Below are positions 36,080 to 48,134 of a stretch of DNA of 64,000 bases, in pieces. Each line of letters opens with the position of its first letter. Within the stretch, counting starts at the first letter, position 1. The translations under genes and the position numbers were made by a program. The stretch comes from Phyllostachys edulis (lineage: Eukaryota > Streptophyta > Magnoliopsida > Poales > Poaceae). Where the stretch lies: assembly GCA_036346405.1 (NCBI GenBank), contig CM070546.1:103980826-104044825 (forward strand), read 5' to 3'. A model generated the notes under the pieces. That model did not search any database. It was not told the origin of the DNA and saw nothing but the letters and a program-made list of their open reading frames with translations.

Positions 36080-38970
36080 TCTAGCGACAAAAACCGATCA
36101 GCGAAACTCTGACGTTTACTTTTGATCGGAAGGAAGCAATCGATCGGAGATTGACAAGCTTCTCAAAATTTGGATTTATTAAGTGAAGTCGACCACCCAC
36201 AATGGCTTGCCAATCTGTAATGGTTAGAAAAACAATGGGAAATGGAAAATGTGTATCGACTTTATAGATCTTAATAAGGCTTGTCAGAAGGATGACTTTC
36301 CTTCCTCGCATTGATCAAGTGGTAGACTCTACTTACGAAAGTGCGCGAGTTACTAAGTTTTTAGATCGTATTGAGTGGTACCACCAGTTAGTATGTGTAA
36401 AGAAGATGAGAGAAAACTTCCTTCATCACCCCATATGGTACTTCTTTGTTATATTAAGATGCCATTTGGTCTCAAAAAATTTGGTGCAACTTTTCAAGGT
36501 TGATGCAAAAACCTTTAGTCCACAAATCGGTTGGAATCTAGAAACTTACGTTGACGATCCGGTCGTAAAGACCTGTATTTGGCGACCACATTCCGACTTA
36601 CAAGAAACTTTTAATAACTTGAGAAGACATAACCTCAAGTTAAATCCGGAAAAGTGTGTGTTGGAGTTTATTTGGAAAGCGCTCGGTTTCCTAGTTTCGC
36701 TAGAGGTATTGAAGCAAATCCGGCAAAATTGCGACCATCGACGGATCGCCCTCCGACCACTTAAGAAGGAAGTCCAAAACTAAGGGTACGTATGGCGGCG
36801 TTAAGTCGTTTCATAGCAAGGTTAGGGAAAAAGGATTACCTTTCTTTAAACTTCCCGGAAACATGGGAGTTTTGAGTGGACTAAAGAGGCAAGCGATGCC
36901 TTTGAGGAACTTAAAAAGTACCTTACAAGTACCGGTTTTAGTTTCTCCGAGATTGGGAGAAACATTGCTAATTACGTGGCGGCAACACCACGAGGCAGTT
37001 AGCGGTGTCTTGGTTGTAGAAAGGATAATATCCAACGACCGGTCTATTACGTGGCGAAGTCTTACATGGACCAAAGGAAAGATACCCCTGGTACAAAAGT
37101 TGCTCTATGGCCTCCTTATGTCTTCAAGAAAGCTAAGGCACTACTTTCGGGCCCACAAAGTGGTCGTACCTCTACGGATATCCTCTTGGTCAAGTCCTTG
37201 AAGCAGGAATCATCGGGGCGAATAGCCAAATGGGCGGTCGAGCTAGAGGCGTTCGATCTCCATTTTATTTCACTAACGACAATAAAACCCGAGCAATAGC
37301 GAGAATTCATTGCGAATGGACAAACCTGAACCCACCTAAGGACCGAAATGCGAACACCACGACAGTGGACATTGTATTCGGCGGTTCCTTGATGTTACAA
37401 GGATCGAAATTGGAGTGGTCTTGATATCCCTCTTGGCGAACACATCAAGTACGCCATCGATTAAATTTTCGCCACCAATAATGTGGCGAGAATATGAAGG
37501 TTTCTTGGCGGGACTCGGAGCACTCGTTAAGCTCGGGATTATGATTACTAGTGAAAGGCGATTCTCAACTAGTAGCGAATCAAGTGGGGAAAAAGTATCA
37601 ATGCTTGAGTACCAAGATGTCATCTTATCTGGCGGAATCTGAAAACTCGAAAAGCACTTCTTCGGTTTCGGATCAACATATTCCTAGAAAGGAAAACTTT
37701 GGCGGAACCGGTTAGCACGGATGGCCTCCACGAGGTCGGCCAGTCCCTTGGGAGTTTTTCTCGAGCAACTCAATTCACCCTCGGTAGTTGAGCCTTGAGA
37801 ACATACATGATTCTTTGCAAGTTGAACAAACTAATCAAGGAACATGGATGCTCCACGAGTTGTTGACGGTTGGCATTTATCACGATCAAGGTAGAGGCTG
37901 GATGACATCGATCTACAATTATCTTGACATGACACAATTCGAGAAGATGATGTAGAGGCTGATCGTATATACGAAAAGCCAAATCATACACTCTAATCGA
38001 ACATATCTTGTATAAGCGAGGATCTCATGGAGTGTTGATGAGATGCATATCTCAAGCGGATGGCATTAGATTGCTAGCGAAATCCATGAAGGCGTCTGTG
38101 GAGCACACCATTCTCTGAGAACCACAGTCGGTAAAGCCTTAAGCAAGGCTATTCTTGCCAAGCGCCCTTCATGATGCAAAAGAGCTTGTGATGAAGTGTG
38201 TACAATGTCGGTTTCATAGCCGACAAGTACACCGGCAAAGACAAGCCTTACAAACAATTCCTCTTTCTTGGCCTTTTGCAACTTTGGGAATTTGGACATT
38301 ACAGGACCTTTCCCAAAACACCGGGGCTTGAATTCCTTTTCGTCATGATTGACACGTTTACAAAATGGATTGAAGCCGAGCGATCGTTAAAATAACAAGC
38401 GAGGCCGCTAAGAGATTTCTCTGAAAAATGTGATCCGCGATTTGGTGTACCGGTCGTATCATCACAGACAATGGTTCCGATTCTCCGGCGATCAATTCCA
38501 GAAATTCTGCGATGAACTTAGTGTCAAAGTTCATTTTGCTACATTGCTCATCCACGAGCAGCGGGCGATTAAGCGAGCTAATGGTATCCTTATGCGAGGA
38601 TCAAGCGCCGAGTATTCGACGATTAATCAAGCGGTCGAGCTTGAGTTAAAGAACTTCCCTACGTGTTATGGGCGTTAGAACCACGACCGATCGTCGCGAC
38701 CGGTGAAACTCCATTCTTTTTGGTTTATGGTCTTTGAAGCTATGCTTCCTCCGAACTCAAAATTGGCTCTGCTTTCGAATCGATCGTTTTGGCGAAAATG
38801 ATCAGATTGAGCAACGACTTCGGCAGCGTCGATTTCCTTGAAAACAGCGAAACCAAGCCCTTATGCGATCGGCGGTCTACCAACAAGCCATGCGAAGGTA
38901 CCATAGTCGTAAGGTGCGACCGCATGATCTTCTTGTAGGTGATCACGGTTCTCGAGAAAAATTGAGCCAA
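36080..38970 (+). pseudogene. Tat-element pol relic: reverse transcriptase, RNase H, integrase
   Basis: Reverse transcriptase: 36190-36290 gives WLANL, VRK and the CIDF.DLNKAC block in a shifted frame. Frame 36292-36783 gives DQVVDSTYESARVTKFLDRI, then PQIGWNLETYVDD, the latter holding the YVDD catalytic Asp pair (about 36550). RNase H: 36860-37300 includes FEELKKYL, KLRHYFRAH and GRIAKWAVELEAFDLHF; 37415-37642 includes EYEGFLAGL. Integrase: 38198-38395 includes MIDTFTKWIEAE with one catalytic Asp; 38640-38970 carries the region before the C-terminus. Many stops separate the blocks, so no product is possible. Confidence 0.85.
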
Positions 38971-40555
38971 ACAAATGCAATAAACTTTCTCCTAAATGGG
39001 AAGGTCCTTACTTGCGTGGTTGAAGTCACCGAGCCAGTTCGTCGACTAGCTATGTCGATGGGCAAATTTTGTCAAATTCTTGGAACATCGATCAATTCGC
39101 GTAAGTTCTATGTTTAATTTTCATTCTTTAATTTCTTTCAATTTCAATTTCACTAAATTTATTGATTAATTAAGAAGTGCAACCTTGCTTATATATATAC
39201 ACCTACATTACAGTCGTTTATTATTGTTAGATGCAGTGGGAAGACATTTTTCTCTCCGATATCCTTTTAAGGATCTCGATACTCTATGGTCCTCGTCGTG
39301 AGCATTTTTCTCAAATGATTCCCCACGTGACTATACTCTTTTCTTAAAGAAAATGAGTAATGTCAGGCGCCCACAACTAACTATCTCATGAATGATATGC
39401 TTACGATTCGAAGATTATGCTTCATTATTTCAAGATTACGGTCTATTCTTGTCAGCTCTTGGTGGGACACGGAAAGCCTCCTAGTCGAAGTCTCTCCTTT
39501 TTATACGTGGTCACCTTGCTGGAAGGAGCTTCCTAGCGACGGTTCTTTTCTTCACGATCCTCGCTACGATCGGATATAGAATTTGAACACGTTTCAAAAA
39601 TGTATGTCGTATGCCTTGGTCTTAGCATTAGTTCCGACCGGACTATGGGACAATAGATATAAACAAAGTTCACTTATAATTTGTTGCATACATATTTGCA
39701 TTTCTTCTTATGTCAAGTTTGACAAAGTCTTTTTCGACCATATATAGTGTTTTTGATTGGTATTTCCATTATGACAAACAAAGATCTATAACTAATCGAA
39801 ATCGTCTGTTAGTCTGACCACATTTGATTTCCTAATCTTTAGCGATCGCTTTTGTCTTACATATCCAAACATACCTTCAAAAACTCACATACATGGTTAT
39901 GACCTCTTTTATTCTCTTTCTTGGCTCCTTTGCTTGTGCGATGCGTTCTTCTACTATAAAGCGATCGGGGCTAGGAAATATCTGAGAATTTTAAAAGTCA
40001 AAGCAGGATAAACAAAAGCTTTGTCAATGACATAAAAGGTAAGTTTTCATAGATATTCAAATATTTTTACACTTGCGGGAACCTACTCTAAGAAATATTC
40101 TGACCTAACTCTTGTTTGTCGGAGATTAGACCTCCATCTCCTCTACAACTATATCTCCGAGTGGCTGAGTTCTTCCATGAACTTGGTAGCCTCTTCAGTG
40201 GGCGATTGAAGTCATCTTTAACAGCTTGGAGATCTATGGAGGTCGGAAGCTTCGGTTTGCCAAAGCAAAACTAACTCCACTTGCAACGCTTTGTTTTTAG
40301 GGCACAGGCATAATTCGTCCAGAGTAGTTTTGAAAGCGAACTTTAAGGTCCTCTAGAAGTTGACCCAAATAGTTCATTTTCTCTATTGGATCTCTTAAGG
40401 TAGGCAAGCTTGATCTGATCCCATATCAAAGATCATCTTGTTCAAAGCATGAATCTTTTCATCAATATTTTGAGCAAGAGCGCCTCCTTATCTGCTCAAA
40501 TTTGAGTTTTCTTTACTCTGTTCGGCATTTCGTTTGCTCTGCAAAAACTCGTCAG
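38971..40555. other. Tat-element spacer between pol and the antisense ORF
   Basis: AT-rich DNA with no recognised coding sequence. In Tat elements this interval is normally non-coding and may carry the promoter or terminator of the antisense gene. Confidence 0.4.
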
Positions 40556-43208
40556 TTAATGAACACAAGCATAAGTGAAGGAAAAATCAAGTTTACGACA
40601 TATTACCTTCATTTGTTTTGCTAAGTGTTTCATATTTGAGTCGTTGCTTGCGATCAGCAGGTCTTTAAATTTGAACTTGCTTGACAAATGAGTAGTCTTT
40701 AGCTTTATTTCTTCTTCAAGAAGAAGCATCTTGGCTTTCTCGTACAACCTCCTCTTTAATTTTCTCCGGATCTATCGAATACGATAAGGAGAATAATTGT
40801 AGAGGAGCAAAGTATTGAAGAATAAACAAAAGTTCAAAAGGAAAAAGTTCTTACTTTCCAACTCGGTGCTTTTGCTCCAAGTCCTTAACTATTTGGAGTC
40901 GATCCTCGATCACTGACAAAGTTCTCGACCAAATGCTACACAAATAGCATTCTCTTTCTTAAGTTTCTTATAAACTTTTAAAGAAGAAGCGGTAAGTAGA
41001 ATACTTACCTCAAGTGCTTGGTCATTATAACCGGCAAAAATCGAATCGAGGTGCATCTTGAGTTGAGTATCCGATACTTTACGCCACGCCTCATCAAGCT
41101 CCTTATCCTCGATAAATCGGGGCGAAAAGGAACTTGTTAGGTTGGGAAGGGTTATCAACGATGATCGGAACTGTTGAGACCTCTCGAGGCATCTACCTCC
41201 ACGAAGGGGTTTCAATCACCAAAGTATCCAACTCAACCGTTGCCCTTGTCACTGCTCGGGGGCTTCTTGACCACTACTTCCTCGGGAACTTTGTCACGAG
41301 AAGTGCTCTGATGGGAACTTCCACAAGTGCGAGTCCTCGGGGAAGAACACAGTGGAAGCGACGAGGCAATGAAGACCTATGCAAACCGAAGATGGGAAGT
41401 TCAAAGTATCAAATCATCAAGAAATTATTAAAGGTACATACTTATCGACCACTTTCATTTGTACATACCTTGTTAATCTCAAGGATTTGACTCTGAAAGC
41501 AGCGCAAGAGATAAATCGTGCGCTAGCCTTCCTTTTCTTCTCCTCCAATTTCTTTGGTTACGGACCCGGCGGGGTTTTATTGGAACCCTCACATCCTCCA
41601 ACAAGATGTCGGAAGCTATGTCCTCGACCGGTTCATCAAGGTCCACATTTCGACTATACGGTGGGAGGAGTGGTTTCATCAATCTCCGTCGATTGTTTCA
41701 TAACTGCTTAGTAAGAGTCGTGCGACCACTCTGGAGTCTCTGACCCAGCGATTATATTAGCGGCCTTGAGGCTTATCCACCTAAATCAAAGAACAAATTT
41801 GATTGGGTGAAGAAATCCTTTTATCTAAAAATTCGTACATATATGATTCGAAATGTTCTATTACCTCGAGGATTCATCTCCTTCAAGTGCCTCGGGGCAC
41901 GACTCGGTCGGAACCAAGGTGGGATGTTGATCCTCACAGATTGTATGATTCATAAACCGGCGATTGCAAATGTAGAACACGATTGGAAATCTGGTGGGAT
42001 ATATGTATATCGTGGTAAAGGCATTTTTGATTAAATTACCTTAAGCCTTGCAGTCACCCTTCAATAGGAGTTGCGGCTAAGATCTTGGGGCATTGGCCTT
42101 TTCTCCGTGCTCCCCTTGACAGATTAGCGACTCGTTCTCTAATTTCCCCATAGGAAAGAACTTTATGAAGGAAGAATAGACAAATTTTAAGGTAACACAT
42201 TAATCAAATCAAAATACCGATCGAGAATGTATCTCAAAGACTTACCACCTTACGAGCAACTTCATCACGATCAAGGCACCAGAGGCGGAGGAATGAGTCA
42301 GGAGCTTCAATGGACTAATCTGGCGAGAGGTAAAATCCTCACCACATGCCACGAAGTCGGCCCCGACTGCAAGAATCATAGATGGCATCCGCCCATCTTT
42401 TGACTATCCTGTCTTCTTCTGGTCTCCTTCCACTTGGGGTTTCACTTGCTCTAGTTCGTGAGTAGAGGCCATCGTCTTCGTAACCGTCATGTAAAACCAT
42501 TACTTTTCCATAGCGACCACGAAGATTTCAGCGTACATGAGGATGTACTCATCGGCCTTCCCGTCATGAAGGCGCAATGTGCATTCCCCAGAGGCGCTTG
42601 ATTTTGCTTGTGATTTTCCCATCACCATGCGGTAGAAATAACTAAAAGCTTCAAGTTCGGTGGTATTCCCAGATATGCCTCGCATAAATATCTTGAAAAT
42701 ATTGATATTGCGATCGAATTTGGGGCCAAATTCACTAATTCCACCCGTAATGTTCAAGAGCGGAGAAGGAATTTGTGTACCGTAATCTCGGCCCACATTC
42801 GATGTAGGCAAGAAAACATGGATTCCTCATCTTCACGGCTCGGAAAATGCTCTCCGATCGCGGTCTCCAATTAATCGATTCCTATCGGGAGCATTCCATC
42901 TTCGCCAAAGCCTCAAGCTTTTTCTTGCCCAATTCAAGGCAACCACTTTGTGTCTGCTCAGACATGGCGAAAATCCTCAAGGATGAGTAGTGAAAGTTGG
43001 AGACTTGTGGTCGGAAGAACAGGAAAAAACTCGGAGGATTTCTCGGAGAAGCTAAAGGGAATCGAAGGGATTTTGGAAGCATAAAAATTCTAAGATCGGC
43101 AAGAGGAGATTTTATAAACTTCCGATACTTTGAAGGATTCCCACAAAGTCCAAGCAGACAAAAAGCCTCTTTTTGCTCAAGCGAACAGAGGAACTCTTCG
43201 TTTCCCAA
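40556..43208 (-). pseudogene. Antisense ORF of the Tat element, gypsy-type transposon-domain protein
   Basis: Minus-strand frames run 43208-42882, 42811-42500, 41682-41479, 41215-40910 and 40747-40556. The second block, after its frame break, contains LVNLAPNSIAI and CEAYLGI, resembling the 'putative gypsy type transposon' domain (PF04195-like: LxPNSI..I..FV.LCEAFLGI). The later blocks are charged and helical (DEAWRKVSDTQLKMHLDSIF, EKAKMLLLEEEIKLK), consistent with the coiled-coil C-terminal half of these antisense proteins. The function of this gene class is not known. It is broken by stops here. Confidence 0.6.
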
Positions 43209-43331
43209 GGCAAGTTCTCAACTTTAAAGTGAACACTGAGACCGCCGTATACCATGACATTAAATGGAATTACTGATCACGATTTCATCGGAAAAAGGTA
43301 TATACACGACCAGTTCATTTAAAGTTAGGGG

Positions 43332-43999
43332 CTGGTGGCGAGGATTAAAACCTCTATGTATTATTTTAATATATAATAAAAGACCATACGTCTTCATGGT
43401 CGTAACCCTAAGACTAACGACCTCACTGGTCGTTAGTATTCTAAAGGTTACTTAATGGGTACCACAGTGGGATGAGGCTTTGTGCCTAATCTCCCACCGA
43501 GATAACGCTTCGTAAAATTACCGAAGCGGTATTTTTATCGTATGATGAATGGAACACATGTTATCGTTCCATTCCATGCGATGGTACAACCACGAGACAT
43601 CGACTATTAACCACCCTACGGTTAAGCTCTTCACGAACAACCGCAAGGAAGTTATACGTTGCTAAGCGCTCCACCGTTCGACCGATCGTAACGTTTCACG
43701 AGGGCGTCTTCTCGAGTAATGCGCCACCTCTTCGGAAGTTATTTAAAGGTGAAGTGCACAGACACAATGTAACGAAGACCAAGACCAACAAAGACAAGAA
43801 CAACAGCAGTTCAACAAGAATACCACGAAGCCTAAGCGGTGGAATTAGAAGCTAGATAATCGACTTAGACTCATATTCTAAGTCCGATTACTGATGAGAC
43901 ATTCCCCATTCGGGGTAATTCAGGGTAGTACTTAGCCACATCTTGTAAAACCAGTTCATATCAATAAAGAGCGACCCCATTCCATTCCGGGATATTCCA
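43332..43999 (+). mobile_element. Probable 3' LTR of the Tat element
   Basis: It starts after the purine-rich gttaggggc tract at tggtggcgaggattaaaacc and ends ...gggatattcca before copia LTR sequence resumes. Near its end lie ctaagtccgattactgatgagac and atcaataaagagcgacc, whose aataaa suits an LTR polyadenylation signal. No second copy exists in the window, so the boundaries are inferred from composition and from the resumption of copia LTR sequence at about 44000. Confidence 0.5.
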
Positions 44000-45331
44000 C
44001 GTCATTTTCGTTCATTTTCAGAAGATCGGCGACTTGATCGTCGACAGTCCTCAAGCGCAACAATCGCAGTAGAGCCTCTACGGTATCCACACGTCCAGGG
44101 AAGGAACAACCATACGCAGGTGTGCTAGCACCAAATCGCACGGTAGAGCTCTCAGGAAGATGGTGGCTAGGGTTTTGGTGGTGATTCACGCGTCTCGCCC
44201 AACAGCCTCATGCATCTCCTTATATAGTGCTCGTGACGGATCCTATCCAACGTAATTGTCGAATCATATTAAATCTTTGGTTTGTTCCAACCCGTTAAGT
44301 GTGTGACCCTATAGGTTCATGCGTGTCGGTTGTGACTCGAAAACCCTTTCCGATTCTGAGTCGAAGCGGCTCCTAGCGTAACATAACGATTCGAATGCAC
44401 ACAAATTATATCGGACGAACCTTAATGCAATATGATATCTGACGAGTCCTCATCACTTATGACCAAGTCCTATCTCTATCGACCGATTCGTAATTCCTTC
44501 ACGACGATTACGACCACCCCGTGACTACGTTAAACCGATCTACGACCAGCTCGTATCTCCATATGACCCGTCAGTGGCTGTTCGAACTAAGCTACCTACC
44601 GTGTATACTCCTTTGCCTCACGATGTCCGGTTGAACTCGGGTGAGATGTTGTGTCATCCATGGGCTGTTCAATACTTTCTCGATCGAGTGTCGGATTACT
44701 TCACGTGGTGAACACTTCGACTACTAGTGGCATGGCCATGCACTTTCTTTATCGACCACAACGAGGGCCGAGACATCTCTCTGTTACATTAGGAGGGCAA
44801 ATCCATATCCAGGCAGTCACATTTCTGCATGTTTCATAGCATGCAGCTACCTTTATAACTACCCAATTACGATTGTAGCGTTTGGCAACCCCTAAGAGTG
44901 CTATTACATATATAGGAAACCATCTTGATCTCGGGTCTAAGGATTATATATCAACATTGCTTGAGACCAACTAACGACACATAGAATCATAACAATCTCA
45001 ATAGTGTCTCAAGGTGGGTTTAATCCAACATCATGTTCTCTAACATGTGTCCATATTATTGGTTTGATATCTCCATATCTATGACCCGTGAAACATAGTC
45101 ATCAACCAATACATATGCTAGTCTATTCATATATGTCCTCATATGTTTAGGCCGGGGATCGTATAAGAATAATTATCATGAAATATAGAGTTTCACAATC
45201 AAGTTACATACTTGATAATCAATATTAACAATATTATTCTTGGAATAAGATAACATTTTATCCAATATTATGAACATAAGGAAATATATTCATCTCTATG
45301 ATTGCCTCTAGGGCATATTTCCAACAATTTC

Positions 45332-45730
45332 TTCCCATTTCCATTCAGGTACGTTCAAAGGTTGCAAGAGTTCAGCTGGTCTCTTATGCTTGGCTTTAAC
45401 TCACTAGCAAACATCACACTGAGCTACATATTCAGCAATCTCACGCTTCATACTAGGCCACCAATATAATTCCTTGAGATCTTGATACATCTTTGTGCTT
45501 CCAGGGTGAATGGAAAAAAGGGTTTCGTGAGCTTATTTGAGTATCAACTGCTTAAACTCTTTCTGGTCCCGTACGCAAATACGCTTTTCGAACCAAATAG
45601 TTCCTTGCTTATCTTCAAATTTTTTTTAAAGATTTACCCTTCTTCATGTTGCTCTTGATCTCCTTGATATCGGCATCTTCAATCTGAGCTTTCCTGATCT
45701 GACTTGGTAGAAGCTTGTGGTGCTGATTTG
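45332..45730 (-). pseudogene. Gypsy integrase N-terminal part, displaced half
   Basis: Minus-strand sequence gives the end of the RNase H-integrase linker (QIRKAQIEDADIKEI near 45690) and a KRICV strand. The H2C2 zinc-binding segment follows: H at the HETLFSIHPGSTKMYQDLKE stretch and paired Cys at QCDVC. It ends PLNVPEWKWEE at the copia junction 45331. It continues directly into 33446 once the nested insertion is removed. One stop replaces the residue after the second Cys. This matches chromovirus integrase spacing. Confidence 0.85.
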
Positions 45731-45779
45731 GCTGCTTCAGAAACTCATGGTGCTGAATTTGAAGTAGCGGGGCGCTACT

Positions 45780-46849
45780 TGTTGTTGGGGGATGAAAGTG
45801 GGGGTGCACTAGTGGGCGGGGTAGTAGAGGTGCGTGGCGTCCATGAGTTTGTGCGACCTGCAAAAGGGTTAGATCGTGTCCTCGTTTGGCGTCCCTGTAA
45901 TTCACATTCAGCTTCGCAAGCAAGACGAAACAATCTAGTAAAGGAGTTGTAATCTTTATAATCAAGGATGTCTTAAATTTCTCGATTCAACCCTCCCAAA
46001 AACCTAGCCATTGATGCCTCCTCATTCTCAACTAAACCACAACGCAACATACCAATTTGCAATTCTTGATAGTAGTCTTCCACAGACTTTGTATCTTGTC
46101 GTAAGCGTTGCAATTTATTTAACAAATCACGAGCATAATATGAGAGAACAAATCGATGCCGCATAAGCAATTTTAAAGCCTCCCAAGTGTTAGGTATGTT
46201 ATTGGGATGTTGACGGCAATGTTCTTTCCACCAAACAGAAACAAAGTCAGTAAATTCACAAGTAGCATCCCTAACTCGTCTAATATTAGGAAAGTCATGG
46301 CAATCAATTTTTTGATCTAGGGTAAGCTTCCATGTGAGATAAGCATCAAGATTATATTTTCCAACAAAAGGAGTCGTAGTGAATTTAATTTTTACCAAAA
46401 GCATCATTATGGTCACGTACCACACGTTGATGTCTTCACATACCTTGACGATTGTGACGAAGCCGATGATGGTTATGATCATTGTGAACATTGACTCCAT
46501 CGGCCTTCGTATCAGCAGTGTAGTTGTTCACATCTTCTTTTTCCACCTCATCTGCCGAAGAGCGGGCAGCAGGTGGTGTGCGGCGAGTAGGAGGATCCTC
46601 CACTCTTGGCTCACCCTGGGCTGTGGTTTCAGCAAGTGGCTAACGTTCGAGGAGCACAACACATGTGTGGAGCACCGCAAGGTTGTCGTTGATCTTATCC
46701 AAGGCATCGCGAACACTCTCACCGAGCGAGTGCTCAATATGCCGCACAAGCTCTCTCGTGTGAGGTGTGAGAGATCCCTCACCTGCATGCTCCAAAGAGT
46801 GGTCGTTGTTGTTTTCACCATGTGTAGATCCGTGTGACTCAGCCATCAT
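45780..46849 (-). pseudogene. Gypsy gag
   Basis: Frame 46849-46640 gives a Ser/Glu-rich start and a helix (VRDALDKINDNLAVL). Frame 46500-45973 contains the retrotransposon gag core: GKYNLDAYLTWKLTLDQKID, then WWKEHCRQHPNNIPNTWEAL, RFVLSYYARDLLNKLQRLRQ, SVEDYYQELQ and ARFLGGLNREI. The spacing is that of plant Ty3/gypsy gag. Downstream, about 45960-45780 is the Pro/Thr-rich tail (RTSTTPPTSAPP). A zinc knuckle, protease, RT and RNase H are all absent: gag is joined to integrase across about 45730-45780. Frameshifts near 46510 and 46640 break the gene. Confidence 0.85.
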
Positions 46850-47400
46850 TAGTAGAAAACAAAGAATAAATCATAGTGTATATGTCCCTATCAACTACTA
46901 GGTTATGGCGTTTCAACAATCGCTCACACTCAAGCCTTCTATCGAATTCTTACCAATTCTTACCAAGCACACAAGGGTGATCGACAACCAGCGGTGTCAA
47001 CGCATCTCCAAATATTGGATGGAGTGATTGCCAGGTGAAGCTCAGCTTGTATAGTGTAGAAAAGGTGTAGCTGGGAAGGCTCAAGTATGGTAGCAAGGAT
47101 TAGCAACAATCAATTCAGCAAATGCAAGTTGAATAAATATTCAAAGTACTAGTCGATATTGCTGATCCTCGCCTAGACCGGTGAATAGCTAAACAAACAA
47201 TGGAAGCAAGCAGAAGAATAAAAATAAAGCAGCAAAAGAAAAAGGTGCCAACAACCCTAGAAGAGAGGATTTTCTTGCTCTTTTTTTGTGCGAATGTGCA
47301 CCTGACTCAAATCTCTTCAAAATCCTCTTCTGCGCCTAGGGAGGTATATGGGGTCACAAACTTTTTTTTGTAGAAGGCAGGGGTATAAAGGTAATCTCTT

Positions 47401-47431
<31 letters not shown>

Positions 47432-48117
47432 AAACTCTGATTTTTTTTATCGCATTGCCAAAGTCAGATGAATGCTTAGGTTTCCTTCTAGCAGCACGAA
47501 ACAACCTCTTCTTTTTTTTTGTTTCTTTTTGTTTCTTCTTCTCTTTCTTTTCTTTTCCTCAAATACTCGAACCCAACTAGGGCTTCCCTTCTTGCTCAAG
47601 ATACGACGATAGGCGTTTTGGTACCAGATGGCTGGTGGTCGTGACAACAAGATGGCCGCCACGGCAGGAGCTTCGGTTACCTCGGTAGTGAATAGTTGCA
47701 GAGCGTGCTTGTTCCACGACAGTGATTAACAATGACGGTAGGCGCTGTGCGGTGCTCGATCGGTTGCCGCGATAGGCGTTTTGGTGGCTTGCGGTAAAAT
47801 CGATTGGCGAAGGGCGGTAGGGTGATGGGTGCCGCGGCAAATAAGGTAGACGAGGGTGATGAGTGCCACGACGGCGAAGGTAGCGGCGGCAGGTGACAAG
47901 GTATGAAGTAAAAACCGACGTCAGCTAAGACCAGCAACGTGACATGACAATGCAACACAAACTCAACAATGCAATTTACTGAAAAGAAAGATGTAATGGC
48001 GCAAACCGTCTTGGACAGAAAGGTGATCTAATGCTATTTTTTTTGGCTTTTTTCTGGACTTTTAGAATTAAGCAATCTATCTATGAAAGACAGTAAATTC
48101 TCACTGAGCAACCTTGA
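46850..48117 (-). other. Gypsy 5' leader with (CT)n tract
   Basis: About 1.27 kb between the gag start and the primer-binding site. It includes a CT microsatellite (47405-47431) and a T/C-rich run (47500-47560). Frames here such as 47447-47662 are low-complexity. Long leaders of this sort occur in plant gypsy elements. Confidence 0.5.
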
Positions 48118-48129
48118 GCTCTGATACCA
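48118..48129 (-). promoter_or_regulatory. Primer-binding site, initiator Met-tRNA type
   Basis: The minus strand reads TGGTATCAGAGC, the classic plant retrotransposon site complementary to the 3' end of initiator methionine tRNA. It follows the presumed LTR end (...CCTGCA) after a 5-nt spacer, which fixes the direction of this element as minus. Confidence 0.85.
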
Positions 48130-48134
48130 CTTGA

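Larger units (their letters stand above)
33831..43999 (+). mobile_element. Decayed Tat-lineage Ty3/gypsy element nested in the copia LTR
   Basis: The + strand carries gag, protease region, RT, RNase H and integrase in that order. A long 3' non-pol region follows, with antisense open frames and a probable 3' LTR ending near 43999. Pol-proximal antisense genes are a known feature of Tat elements such as Grande and RIRE2. No 5' LTR is visible; coding sequence begins almost at the left junction, so the element is 5'-truncated or deleted. Every domain contains stops or frameshifts. No target duplication was found, as expected if the 5' end is lost. Confidence 0.75.
33452..45326 (-). mobile_element. 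Copia LTR inserted into the gypsy integrase and split by a Tat element
   Basis: Flanking 5-mers are identical: atttc at 33447-33451 and at 45327-45331. On the minus strand the insertion starts at 45326 with TGTTGGAAATATGCCC, the LTR start of Angela/BARE-class copia elements, and ends at 33452 with ...GTGGCCCAAACA. LTR sequence occupies about 44000-45326 and 33452-33830. Added together this is about 1.7 kb, the size of one LTR, and no copia gag-pol is present, so this is best read as a solo LTR. The middle (33831-43999) is a separate Tat-lineage gypsy insertion. Removing the insertion and one target copy restores the integrase context W-E-E-I-G-M-D-F. Confidence 0.85.
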
